Source of the DNA: Clostridium cellulovorans 743B
Lineage (GTDB): Bacteria; Bacillota; Clostridia; Clostridiales; Clostridiaceae
Direction of reading: 5' to 3'
Assembly (NCBI RefSeq): GCF_000145275.1
Contig: NC_014393.1
Span: 5,146,001-5,210,000, forward strand
DNA length: 64,000 nt
Positions 27,261-36,342 of this stretch are shown one piece after another. How positions within the stretch are numbered: position 1 is the stretch's first letter; the number at the start of each line of letters is the position of its first letter. The translations under genes and the position numbers were made by a program. The notes under the pieces are model-generated. The model searched no databases. It was not told the DNA's origin and worked only from the letters and a program-made list of their open reading frames with translations.

Positions 27261-28550
27261 TTACCTTAATAAGCCATAGAGAATTGTTGCAACAAGGCAC
27301 ATCACACCACCAACTATACTCTCATATGGAATAATTTTTAGTCTGTCCTTAATTTCCATTTTAACTGATTCTCTTGTAACGTGAAAGAAGTTGCCATGTG
27401 GTAAATGGTCAATTACTGTTGCCCCTGTATGAAGCATAACCGCCGCATTTAAAGGCGCCACCCCTGTTGATAAGATAGCCTTTCCAAAAGTGCTTGTCGC
27501 CACAATTGTACCAATAGAAGTTGAAGCCATTGTTGCACCCATCAGTATGCCTACTATTGGTGCTAAAAATGTTCCTGGAATTCCTATTAACTTTACACCA
27601 TCAACAATAACGTCACTTAAATTTGAATTTGATACTACCCCAGCAATTGCTCCGGCACCTATTAATATAATTACAGTTGATGTCATTCTATCTAACCCTG
27701 AGGTTGTATAAGAAACTACCTCCTTTACTTGCCCCATTGCCAATAATCCTATTAAGGCTGCACTAGGCAAAATTATTATTGAATCAACATAAAACTCCAT
27801 AAAAGTTTTAATATTTAAGATATTCCCAATGGGATTGATTGCTAATAAAAGAATTGCCGTAATTGGAGCAACCATAGACTTTGCAAAGCTAGGTTTATTT
27901 CTAGTATTTACTGACCTATATTCCCACTCTACTTCCTGAACATGAACACATTTAGAGTTTATAAAACGAGCTATTATATAAGTTACTATAAGTCCTACCA
28001 CCGCAGGGATAAATCCAGCTATCATTACACTAGCTAAATCTAGATTAAATCCTTGCGCTGCTGCAATTGTGTTCGGATTTGGGGAAATCATATTTCCTGC
28101 CTTCCCTCCACCTATCATTGTGAATAATATTGCTGATTTTGTTATACCTATCCGTTTACCCACTGACATAGCAATTGGTGCAACAATTATAATTGCAACT
28201 GTATTAAACACTCCCACAGAAGTCATAATCATTGTTGCTAGTGCAATTGCTAATAATACTCTTCTTTCTCCAAGTCTTTCAACTATAGTTTCCGATATTT
28301 TTTCAGCAGCCCCTGATTCAATCAGAATACCTGCCAATACACCTGCTGAAATTACATGAACTACTGCACCCATAACACTACTAGTACCACTTATAATGAT
28401 ACTAACTGTCTGTGAAAGACTTGCACCTCCTGCAAGTCCTCCTAATATTGCTCCAGTGATAAGTGCGTATACTGGAGTTATCTTCTTTAAAATTAATATT
28501 ACTGCAACTATAAGCCCTATCATAGCTCCAATCCAATTAAGAGTTGGCAT
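27261..28550 (-). CDS. GntP family permease, probable glycerate transporter
   Basis: 429-residue membrane protein with about 12 hydrophobic segments, belonging to the GntP (gluconate/hydroxy acid:H+ symporter) family. The signatures IGGGKAGNMISPNPNT and LHTGATVIDHLPHGNFFHVT are clear. Substrate assignment to glycerate rests on cotranscription with glycerate kinase; gluconate or another hydroxy acid is possible. AAGGAG lies 9 bases before the ATG. The XRE regulator gene is 167 bases upstream on the same strand. Confidence 0.82.
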   Translation of the reverse strand: MPTLNWIGAMIGLIVAVILILKKITPVYALITGAILGGLAGGASLSQTVSIIISGTSSVMGAVVHVISAGVLAGILIESGAAEKISETIVERLGERRVLLAIALATMIMTSVGVFNTVAIIIVAPIAMSVGKRIGITKSAILFTMIGGGKAGNMISPNPNTIAAAQGFNLDLASVMIAGFIPAVVGLIVTYIIARFINSKCVHVQEVEWEYRSVNTRNKPSFAKSMVAPITAILLLAINPIGNILNIKTFMEFYVDSIIILPSAALIGLLAMGQVKEVVSYTTSGLDRMTSTVIILIGAGAIAGVVSNSNLSDVIVDGVKLIGIPGTFLAPIVGILMGATMASTSIGTIVATSTFGKAILSTGVAPLNAAVMLHTGATVIDHLPHGNFFHVTRESVKMEIKDRLKIIPYESIVGGVMCLVATILYGLLR

Positions 28551-28717
28551 CTTTGCTTTCTCCTTAGTTCATATATTATCAAAATAATAATTATAAAATT
28601 TGAGGTTTGTATATCATAAACTCTTTACTAAGAATAACTATTATTCCCCTACTTATACAATGCCCCTATTCAAATAATATAAAACCAATTATTATATATT
28701 TACTTCTAACAACTTCT

Positions 28718-29587
28718 CTAAAGCAACTTTTTAATAAAATTATATGCACTCTCATCTTCCCACTGAGCTACTTTAACATGCCCAAAAGATTCCCCTTCTA
28801 AAGTGAAACTCAATAAATCTCTTATATTTTTACTGTAAAATTCCCTATCTAATTTAATTCTGCTAAAGAGGATTTTTTGTGTGCATGGTTTACTATTGGC
28901 ATCTGAAGGAAGCATTAACATCCCTAATCCGCCAATATACTTATCTTTATTAACATTAGGTTTAATCATGTTTATATATACCATACCATCAGTAATACTA
29001 TGTAAGTTAAAAAATATCAGCTTGCCTGAGACATTATACTTTCCAGTAAAAGCTTTAATTACATTCTCTTTAGAAAGAATCTTGAACTCTACCTTATCAT
29101 TATAAAATTCAAAAACCCCCTCATGTATAGCACCTTCCATAGCTACATTAGTAACTAAAAAGTATACATAATATTTTTCTTCAAAAAAATCAATTTCATT
29201 TTGTTCATTGCACTCTAAACCTTCAATGTCTGATGAACTTAATGGTATTTCAATAAGCTTTTCTATACTTATTTTGTATATCTGAGAAATGTATATCAAA
29301 GTCTCTATTGATGGAAAAGCATCACCTGATTTATATTTAGATAGCAAATCCTCTGATACCCCTATCTTTTTAGCTAACCTTTTCTGAGTTGATTCTAATT
29401 GGATTAGTTTCCTTAGATTATAGGTAAATACCTTGGAAGTTTTTTCATATATGTCATTCTTCAAAGCTTTTACTTCATTAATATTATTGTTTTCAACCTC
29501 CAAATTATATAAAATATCACTTATTTTCTTTCCAATTTTTTCTTCTATATTCTTAATTTCTTGTAAGTCTTTTTTCAACTCTAACAC
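28718..29587 (-). CDS. XRE-family regulator with C-terminal unknown domain
   Basis: 289 residues. A charged N-terminal helix (about 1-50) precedes a Cro/C1-type helix-turn-helix (QKRLAKKIGVSEDLLSKYKSGDAFPSIETLIYISQIY) near residues 65-115. The C-terminal 160 residues are beta-rich with no recognised domain and carry FHSITDGMVYINM, suggesting a sensor. Located upstream of the glycerate genes on the same strand and divergent from a HAD hydrolase, so it could govern either. Confidence 0.72.
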   Translation of the reverse strand: MLELKKDLQEIKNIEEKIGKKISDILYNLEVENNNINEVKALKNDIYEKTSKVFTYNLRKLIQLESTQKRLAKKIGVSEDLLSKYKSGDAFPSIETLIYISQIYKISIEKLIEIPLSSSDIEGLECNEQNEIDFFEEKYYVYFLVTNVAMEGAIHEGVFEFYNDKVEFKILSKENVIKAFTGKYNVSGKLIFFNLHSITDGMVYINMIKPNVNKDKYIGGLGMLMLPSDANSKPCTQKILFSRIKLDREFYSKNIRDLLSFTLEGESFGHVKVAQWEDESAYNFIKKLL

Positions 29588-29800
29588 CTCATGTTATCCT
29601 CTAATGATAATCAATATAATTGAATTCTATTCAAGTTAATATCCTATGTGGTTCAAGTAAATTTGATAGTTATACATAAGTCTAGATGTATAACTATTAA
29701 TAGATTAACATAATAATCAAGTTATAAAAATTGATTACATAATAATAAACTTAAATATGAATTGAAATTAATTACCATGTTGAATTTGGAGGATATATTA

Positions 29801-30553
29801 ATGAAACTTATTAGCACAAACCCTTTATCAGAATATAATAATAAAATTAAAGCCATCTTATTTGATTCGGGAAGGGTTTTAAATGTACCCACTACTGGAC
29901 ATTGGTTTATAACCAATAACTTTTTTACTTATGTTGATAAAAAAAAATTTGATTCAATACCAACAGATATTAAAAGATTAGCATTCTATGAAGCTGGAAA
30001 ATTTATTCACACAAAAAAGTTAATTCTTGATGAGCAAGAGGAATATACATATTTTCTTGAATACTACAAGATATTTTCAAGGTGTCTGCCTGAGTTAGGA
30101 TTAGCAAACAACGATATTGAATCTATTACAAAGGATTATGTATATAATTATAATAAATATAGTTTTTTTGAAGATGTTATAAATGTCATACCAAAACTAA
30201 GTGAATCATACAAGTTAGCAGTAATATCAGATGCTTGGCCATCCTTGGAAAATGTTTATAAAGCAGCCGGATTAAGAGATTATTTTTCTTCCTTTGTTAT
30301 ATCTTCAAAAAAAGGTGTTTCAAAGCCTAATGAATTAATGTATAAAACAGCCCTTGAAGAACTGGATGTTTCACCTGACGAAGCACTATTTATTGATGAT
30401 AATATAAAGAATTGTGATGGTGCATTGAAATTAGGTATTAATTCATTAGTATTATGCAGAGATTTAGACTCTTATGCTTATCATAAATTATTCAAAAGAA
30501 ACTACACCGTAGTTAGAAATCTAACTGTTGTGAAGAATCTATTAAATATTTAA
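29801..30553 (+). CDS. HAD-family hydrolase
   Basis: 250 residues. Motif I is ILFDSGRVL (nucleophile Asp; the second Asp is replaced, as in the DxGGV-type HAD subgroup), motif II VISDAWPS, motif III lysine in SSKKGVSKPNELMYKTALEEL, motif IV LFIDDNIKNCDGA. A helical cap lies between motifs I and II. Substrate unknown; the set fits small phosphatases or dehalogenase-like enzymes. The ATG at 29801 is used because GGAGG precedes it by 8 bases; the upstream in-frame extension has no site. Confidence 0.78.
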   Translation: MKLISTNPLSEYNNKIKAILFDSGRVLNVPTTGHWFITNNFFTYVDKKKFDSIPTDIKRLAFYEAGKFIHTKKLILDEQEEYTYFLEYYKIFSRCLPELGLANNDIESITKDYVYNYNKYSFFEDVINVIPKLSESYKLAVISDAWPSLENVYKAAGLRDYFSSFVISSKKGVSKPNELMYKTALEELDVSPDEALFIDDNIKNCDGALKLGINSLVLCRDLDSYAYHKLFKRNYTVVRNLTVVKNLLNI

Positions 30554-30672
30554 TAAGTTTATACCTCAACTAGCAATATCTTTTACTTATATTTCAGTAG
30601 ATTCCCCCTTATTTTTTATAATGCATATCAACCTGAAACATTTTTCAAAAACACTATAGAAGTTATGATAAA

Positions 30673-30709
30673 AAAGTAGGACCTACTTTGATAAAATAGT
30701 TCCTACTTT
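30673..30709. terminator. Convergent terminator
   Basis: AAAGTAGGA (30673-30681) pairs with TCCTACTTT (30701-30709) with flanking A and T runs. It separates the HAD gene from the GNAT gene. Confidence 0.8.
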
Positions 30710-30715
30710 CTAACT

Positions 30716-31231
30716 TTACTTATTAAATAACGCCATAAATATAAGATTTTTATATTGATTCCCACTCTTTATATCGTCTTTAAAAATACCTTCATAGACA
30801 AAACCTGCACTCTGATAGCATTTTATTGCAGCTTTATTCTCTTCCAATACTCTTAAAAAGATCTTATTAAGCTTCATTACCTTAAACCCATAATCCACAA
30901 TTATCTTAAGCGCTTCTCTTCCATGCCCTTTTCCTCTACCAAACTCTTCTCCAATGAATATCCCAAACTCTGCTTTGCTATTTTTCAAATCAATGTCTTT
31001 TAAAAACACTGATCCAATCGGCAACTCTTCTTCTTTAAGCACAATAATAAACTGTTTAGCTCGTCCTGTCTCCACATTACTCTTTAACCATGACATATGT
31101 ATTTCCTCAGTCAATAATTGCTGATCGATAAAAAACTTACGTACCTCGTTAGAATTTCTCCATTCTATAATGTTGGTAGTATCATCCTTATTAATTTCTC
31201 GCAAATATATTTTGTTCCCTACTAATTCCAA
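30716..31231 (-). CDS. GNAT N-acetyltransferase, probably aminosugar-directed
   Basis: 171-residue RimJ/RimL-like GNAT. Core motifs: YLREINKDD at the start, EFGIFIGEEFGRGKGHGREAL (acetyl-CoA pyrophosphate loop RGKGHG) and LRVLEENKAAIKCYQSAGF near the end. Similar proteins (PseH, FdtC) acetylate the amino group of dideoxy-aminohexoses on nucleotide sugars. It lies 9 bases after a sugar aminotransferase gene, which supports that role. The start is probably a TTG at 31231, with AAGGA upstream. Confidence 0.72.
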   Translation of the reverse strand: MELVGNKIYLREINKDDTTNIIEWRNSNEVRKFFIDQQLLTEEIHMSWLKSNVETGRAKQFIIVLKEEELPIGSVFLKDIDLKNSKAEFGIFIGEEFGRGKGHGREALKIIVDYGFKVMKLNKIFLRVLEENKAAIKCYQSAGFVYEGIFKDDIKSGNQYKNLIFMALFNK

Positions 31232-31240
31232 ATCAATTCA

Positions 31241-32413
31241 CTATCCTTTCGCTAACTCAGAAAGCTTGGAATCTACCTTTGGCTTGTCTTTAAAGAAAGT
31301 TTTAATACAATTTGTTATGTATCTTATATTATCTTCTGAAATATTGTAGTATAGTGGAAGTCTCAGCAATCTTTCACTTTCATTTGATGTGTAGATATCT
31401 TCTCCATGAAAACGACCATATTTCTCACCAGCTCTAGATAAATGTAATGGTATATAATGAAAAACAGCCATTATATCTCGTTCTTTAAGATATTCTATTA
31501 ATTCTGATCTTTCTTCAATATCCTTTACCTTGATATAATACATATGTCCATTATGTGTGCATTCTTCTGGAATGTACGGTCTTTGTATGTAACCATTTTT
31601 TTCTAAATCTACTAAAGACTCATGATAATAATTCCAAGATCTTAATCTATTTTCGTTTATCTCATTTGCCTGTTCTAATTGTGCCCATAAATATGCCGCA
31701 TTTATTTCACTTGGTAAATAAGAAGAGCCATATTCGACCCATGTATACTTATCAACTTGTCCTCTAAAAAACTTACTTCTATCCGTACCTTTTTCTCTTA
31801 TTATTTCAGCTAACTCTACATGTCTACTATCATTTATAAGAATAGCTCCACCTTCACCCATACTATAATTTTTAGTCTCATGGAAGCTAAAGTTTCCAAA
31901 ATCACCTATGCTTCCTAATGCTATGCCATTATACGTGGACATTACTCCTTGAGCAGCGTCTTCAACAACAAATAAATTATTTCTTTTAGCAATTTCCATG
32001 ATTTTGTTCATTTCACATGCTACACCTGCATAATGTACAACAACAATAGCCTTAGTCTTTTCCGTAATTGCTCCTTCAATTTTAGTTTCATCTATATTCA
32101 TAGTATCAGGCCTAATATCAACAAATACCACAGTTGCCCCTCTCATTACAAATGCGTTTGCTGTAGATACAAATGTAAATGATGACATTATTACCTCATC
32201 ACCTGGTCCTATATCACAAAGAATAGCACTCATTTCTAGTGCATGAGTACACGACGTAGTTAGAAGTACCTTAGGTACTTTGAACCTTTTCTCCATCCAC
32301 CCACTACATTTCTTTGTAAAAATACCATCTCCACATATCTTATTATTCTTAATCGCTTCTTCTATGTAATCTATTTCATTTCCAATACACGGTGGTGTGT
32401 TAAAATTAATCAT
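31241..32413 (-). CDS. DegT/DnrJ-family sugar aminotransferase (WecE/RffA-like)
   Basis: 390-residue PLP enzyme of the DegT/DnrJ/EryC1/StrS family. Motifs: TTSCTHALEMSA, GPGDEVIMSSFTFVSTANA, VVEDAAQG, and FSFHETKNYSMGEGGAIL with the PLP lysine. The GTDRSKFFRGQVDKYTWVEYGSSYLPSE block is typical of WecE/RffA, which makes dTDP-4-amino-4,6-dideoxygalactose from the 4-keto sugar. With the following GNAT it would yield an N-acetylated aminosugar for surface glycans. The dTDP-sugar synthesis genes are not in the window. Confidence 0.82.
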   Translation of the reverse strand: MINFNTPPCIGNEIDYIEEAIKNNKICGDGIFTKKCSGWMEKRFKVPKVLLTTSCTHALEMSAILCDIGPGDEVIMSSFTFVSTANAFVMRGATVVFVDIRPDTMNIDETKIEGAITEKTKAIVVVHYAGVACEMNKIMEIAKRNNLFVVEDAAQGVMSTYNGIALGSIGDFGNFSFHETKNYSMGEGGAILINDSRHVELAEIIREKGTDRSKFFRGQVDKYTWVEYGSSYLPSEINAAYLWAQLEQANEINENRLRSWNYYHESLVDLEKNGYIQRPYIPEECTHNGHMYYIKVKDIEERSELIEYLKERDIMAVFHYIPLHLSRAGEKYGRFHGEDIYTSNESERLLRLPLYYNISEDNIRYITNCIKTFFKDKPKVDSKLSELAKG

Positions 32414-32482
32414 AACATTCTCCCTAAATATAAAACTTTACCATTATAATTTCTATTACTTTTGTTATTAATTATACAAATA

Positions 32483-33946
32483 CTAACTTTTATTATTTAT
32501 GTAATTTATGAATTTTTCTAAACTGTTACCACTAAATCTGCTATACCAACTTTTCATCTTTCTACATTTATATTCATAAAACCTTTTGTCATCAATCATA
32601 TGTGTTATTACTGTTAACGCTTCATCATAATCAGCTATTATAAAATCCCGATTTAAATATTTTCCCACATCACCATAGCTAGTTGATATCACGGGCAAGC
32701 TAATTGACATAGCAGCTACTGCACTCAATCCTCCACCCTGCCTAATTGGATTTAAATACAAATTTGTTGATCTTAATAGAGCTAATAAATCACTTTTATA
32801 TCCTAATAAATAAAATCTATCTAAGATTTCTTTAGGTACCTTATCCTCTAACAATTCCTTATTGTACTTCCCAACAAGAGCGATGCCAGCATCTTGGTTA
32901 CTTTCAAGCAAATTTATGCATAAATCCAAGAATTTATGGTTTATCTCATTTTCTAGTCTATTACCTACTACTGCAATTATAAATTGATTCTCCGCAAAAC
33001 CTAATTGCTCTCTTGGATAGGTGTAATTCTTATCTTCCTTGACTATTTCAAATAAAAAAGGAATTTCTAAAGCATTCTGCTTTTCATTATATTTATATTC
33101 TTTAACTTCAGTTACACTTCCTCCAACTGCTAAGTACTTTGTGTTTGCTATTGGCAAATCATTTGAAAGTGAAAATGTATATACATCTAAAAATTCGTTG
33201 CATATATCAGCTAATAAGCAAGTTCCTCCAACAGAAATAGCATATTTGGGTTTTAAATTATATATAGTTTTAGTCATATCCTTCAAATTTTCAATACGAA
33301 ACGGACCTTTTCCATTTTGTTTATATACGATTTTGCATCTTGATAATTGTGCATCTTGATATGTACCCTGAAGTTGTTCATCGGTATTATCTAAAAATGC
33401 ACTTGGAGTAGAGCCTTCAAACAAACATTCTATTGTATTAGGCAATTCATTCGTATTAAAAATATGAATTTCATCTACTTCATCATCGATAGTTTCTATT
33501 GCTTTTGCTATACTTAACAATACTTTAGTAGGTGAGTGCTGATATCCCAAAAACTGATTTGTCATAAGCACAACAATATTTCTATTTCTATCTTCTAACT
33601 CAATCCTCTCTAAACTATCAACCTTTGCTTTTACACTTTCAAATATAGCTTTGTATACATATTCTAAATCTAACTTCTCTTCATTACATATATTATTTTT
33701 GAATTTCATAATTACTAACTGCCAAAATATAAATACCCTTTTCTTGATATCTACTCTTTCATCAGTACAAATTTGTTGTAATGCAACAAGACTTTTATCA
33801 TTTTCTAATCTCCTGCAGTTATATGATAATGCACCCACCGTAGCTTTAAAAACATCTTCATCTTTCAGATCTATATTTTCTAATCCCAACTCAAAAATAT
33901 TATTACAAAACTGTTTTATTTGCTCTTCTTCCGCACTTATATTCAA
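32483..33946 (-). CDS. GT4-like glycosyltransferase
   Basis: 487 residues. A helical N-terminal 110-residue extension precedes the GT-B fold; VVLMTNQFLGYQHSPTKVLL starts the donor/acceptor halves, and GFAENQFIIAVVGNRLE opens the C-terminal GT1-type domain. NPIRQGGGLSAVAAMSISLPVISTSYGD corresponds to the nucleotide-sugar binding EX7E-like region with altered residues. It stands upstream of the aminotransferase and GNAT genes on the same strand (70-base gap) and may use their product as donor. Confidence 0.7.
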   Translation of the reverse strand: MNISAEEEQIKQFCNNIFELGLENIDLKDEDVFKATVGALSYNCRRLENDKSLVALQQICTDERVDIKKRVFIFWQLVIMKFKNNICNEEKLDLEYVYKAIFESVKAKVDSLERIELEDRNRNIVVLMTNQFLGYQHSPTKVLLSIAKAIETIDDEVDEIHIFNTNELPNTIECLFEGSTPSAFLDNTDEQLQGTYQDAQLSRCKIVYKQNGKGPFRIENLKDMTKTIYNLKPKYAISVGGTCLLADICNEFLDVYTFSLSNDLPIANTKYLAVGGSVTEVKEYKYNEKQNALEIPFLFEIVKEDKNYTYPREQLGFAENQFIIAVVGNRLENEINHKFLDLCINLLESNQDAGIALVGKYNKELLEDKVPKEILDRFYLLGYKSDLLALLRSTNLYLNPIRQGGGLSAVAAMSISLPVISTSYGDVGKYLNRDFIIADYDEALTVITHMIDDKRFYEYKCRKMKSWYSRFSGNSLEKFINYINNKS

Positions 33947-34391
33947 ATAAATCTCTCCTTGTATATTAATTTCAATTTTTTACTTAAAATTAAAACTATA
34001 TCTTTATTATTTATTTCTTGATATTATTATCGACATTTATAGTTAATTATTTATACTACATAATCGATACAGTCATTGTTTTACACCATACCTAGAAGCT
34101 AGTATTTAAATGTATACTATCTTTCAAATTTAATAAACCTAATAGCTTATTATAATATTTGAAATTATACCATATCGACTTATTAACTTCTATATTTTTC
34201 CTAAAGATAGATTTTCATTTTTAAATCTTAATTTTATATGGTCTTTTTTTCCTATTAACAACTACTCTTTTAGTAGTATTTGTAGTTCCTATTGCTATGC
34301 AGTGGTATAATTATTCTATTTAGATTAACCACAAAAGCGTAATAACTTATTATTATATATATTGAAAATAATCATATAGGAAAGGAATATT
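33947..34391. promoter_or_regulatory. Promoter region of the repeat-MoxR-VWA operon
   Basis: About 445 bases, mostly featureless AT. On the plus strand an extended -10, TGGTATAAT (34303-34311), lies 80 bases before the first gene; a small hairpin ACTACT/AGTAGT (34261-34277) sits just upstream of it. No regulator site was recognised. Confidence 0.45.
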
Positions 34392-35195
34392 ATGGAGCAA
34401 TCAAGACTTATTGAAATGATAAAAAATAATCCTAAAGTTATAGCATCTATAGATAATCCTACAGATGAGATGAAGTTATTGGCTATTAAAGGGAATGGAC
34501 TTACATTGAAATATATAGTTAATCCCACTAGTGAAATGCAGGAGCTATCTATATCCAATAATTCTAGAGCCATTGAATTTGTAAACAATCCTACAGAAGA
34601 TATGATGATAAAAGCTGTAACCGATGGATGGATTAACTTAGAATATATTAAAAATCCTACAGACAAGGTGATTAAATTAGCTATAGAGCAAGCAGGCTGG
34701 GCTATTAAATATGTTAATAATCCCAGTAAAGAATTACAGTTGTTGGCTGTAAGAAAAAATTATGATTCAATAAAATTTATAAAAAATCCTTTTGAGTGTG
34801 TACAAGAAGAAGCTGTAAAGATAAGTTATGATGCATTAAGGTATCTAAGTTCACCTACTCATAACGCAGAGCTTATAGCTATCCAAAATAATGAGAAGGC
34901 TATTAAGTTTATAAATTACTTAGACAAGAATAAAATGTTGGAATTTTTGAAAGTAAATATTTTAGTACTTAAGTATATTATGAAAGACATATCTAAAGAT
35001 GACTTAGAGCAAGTATTAAAAGAACAGTTGTCAAAGGAAGATGTTGAGGAAAAGTATGTTAGAGATTACTTAAACTATACAACTATAGATAAACATAGTG
35101 ACATTATGTCAATGGATAAGATAATGTTTATCTATAAATACGGAAGTAGAAAAGCTAAAAAAATAGCTGTAGATGAAAAACTAAAACTTTTATAA
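34392..35195 (+). CDS. 22-residue-repeat protein of a MoxR/VWA operon
   Basis: 267 residues built from at least seven exact-length 22-residue repeats covering about residues 20-180, with the pattern I-x-N-P-T-x-E-x-x-x-x-A-I at the start of each unit and ending in K-Y or E-F. The repeats resemble DUF4116-type or HEAT-like helical units. The last 80 residues are helical and charged. First gene of the three-gene plus-strand operon; GGAAAGGA precedes the ATG, and the next gene starts 13 bases after the stop. Such repeat proteins may serve as a scaffold or adaptor for the AAA+ partner; this is inferred only from its position. Confidence 0.75.
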   Translation: MEQSRLIEMIKNNPKVIASIDNPTDEMKLLAIKGNGLTLKYIVNPTSEMQELSISNNSRAIEFVNNPTEDMMIKAVTDGWINLEYIKNPTDKVIKLAIEQAGWAIKYVNNPSKELQLLAVRKNYDSIKFIKNPFECVQEEAVKISYDALRYLSSPTHNAELIAIQNNEKAIKFINYLDKNKMLEFLKVNILVLKYIMKDISKDDLEQVLKEQLSKEDVEEKYVRDYLNYTTIDKHSDIMSMDKIMFIYKYGSRKAKKIAVDEKLKLL

Positions 35196-35208
35196 GGAGG
35201 GTGATAAA

Positions 35209-36339
35209 ATGAATTTTATAGACACTCTAAAAAGTGTAGACTTAGTACTTGCTACTGGAGAAGTACCTTTAATCGTTGGTGAAAGCGGAATAGGAAAAAC
35301 AGCTTTAGCCAAAGAAATTGCTAAAAAAAATAATTGGAGTTTAATTATTATTGATGGAAATCTCCTTAAAGAAGGTGAAATAGGTGGCCTTCCAACTATA
35401 GATTCTTATATAACAATTAATTCAAACGGAGATAAGATAGAAAAGAAATCTACAGTATATGCTATTCATAATAAACTAAGACAAATTGATGAAGAAATAT
35501 CTAAAGAAAAAACTGTTCTTTTATTTATAGATGAGATAAATCGTTGTGAGCATACAGTACAACAGGAACTTATGAACTTAATATTAAACAGGGAAATTAA
35601 TGGTTATAACCTACAAGAAACTGTGAAAATATTAGCAGCTATGAATCCGTCAAGTAAATATGGTTCAGATTTTGATTATCAAGTTGTTGATATGGATGCA
35701 GCACAAGAAAACAGATTTGTGTGGTTATATATAGAGCCTGATTATATGCAATGGTTGGATTGGGCAATAGATGTAGGAATTGAACAAAAGGTTATAGATT
35801 TTATCTCAACCTTTCCGGAATACTTACATAAAATAAACAAAAATGATATAAGAGCAACCCCAAGAAGCTATGAAAGAATCTCTAAAGCTTATAAAATTTA
35901 TAAGGATAAAAAGGATTCAATACCTAGATCCATATTTTTAAATATTGTAAAAGGTAATGTAGGAAAGCTTATTGCAGAAGAGTTTGTTAGTTTTGTTCAC
36001 ACAGATTATAGTCCGCTAATAACTTATGAAGATGTTTTTTCTGGTGATTCTCTTAATGAAACTATTATAGAAAAAATAAAAAAGGAAACCCATACAAGAC
36101 TTTATTTATCAGCAAAGAATATTCTAAAAAACTTAGAGGCAAATATAAAAGATTATAATCATACCTCAAGCTTTTATATCAATAGACTTATAGAGTTTTT
36201 GAAGATATATCCTGTAGACTTAATGATAGGCTTAATGAAGGATATAAAAAATAGTTATACTGAAATATACAACCACGCTATAGAAAATGAAGCTTTTGTA
36301 GATGCATATTTGGAAGCTTATAGTTCAATAAGGGGATAA
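35209..36339 (+). CDS. MoxR-type AAA+ ATPase
   Basis: 376 residues. Walker A GESGIGKT (residues 24-31), Walker B LLFIDEI with Asp108-Glu109, sensor-1 region LAAMNPSS, and arginine-rich IRATPRSYERI. The insertion and MoxR-like layout match ATPases that partner with VWA proteins as chaperone pairs. It lacks the domains of McrB or dynein-type proteins. AAGGAGGGTG sits just before the ATG and only three bases separate its stop from the VWA gene, so the two are translated together. Confidence 0.83.
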   Translation: MNFIDTLKSVDLVLATGEVPLIVGESGIGKTALAKEIAKKNNWSLIIIDGNLLKEGEIGGLPTIDSYITINSNGDKIEKKSTVYAIHNKLRQIDEEISKEKTVLLFIDEINRCEHTVQQELMNLILNREINGYNLQETVKILAAMNPSSKYGSDFDYQVVDMDAAQENRFVWLYIEPDYMQWLDWAIDVGIEQKVIDFISTFPEYLHKINKNDIRATPRSYERISKAYKIYKDKKDSIPRSIFLNIVKGNVGKLIAEEFVSFVHTDYSPLITYEDVFSGDSLNETIIEKIKKETHTRLYLSAKNILKNLEANIKDYNHTSSFYINRLIEFLKIYPVDLMIGLMKDIKNSYTEIYNHAIENEAFVDAYLEAYSSIRG

Positions 36340-36342
36340 GAT

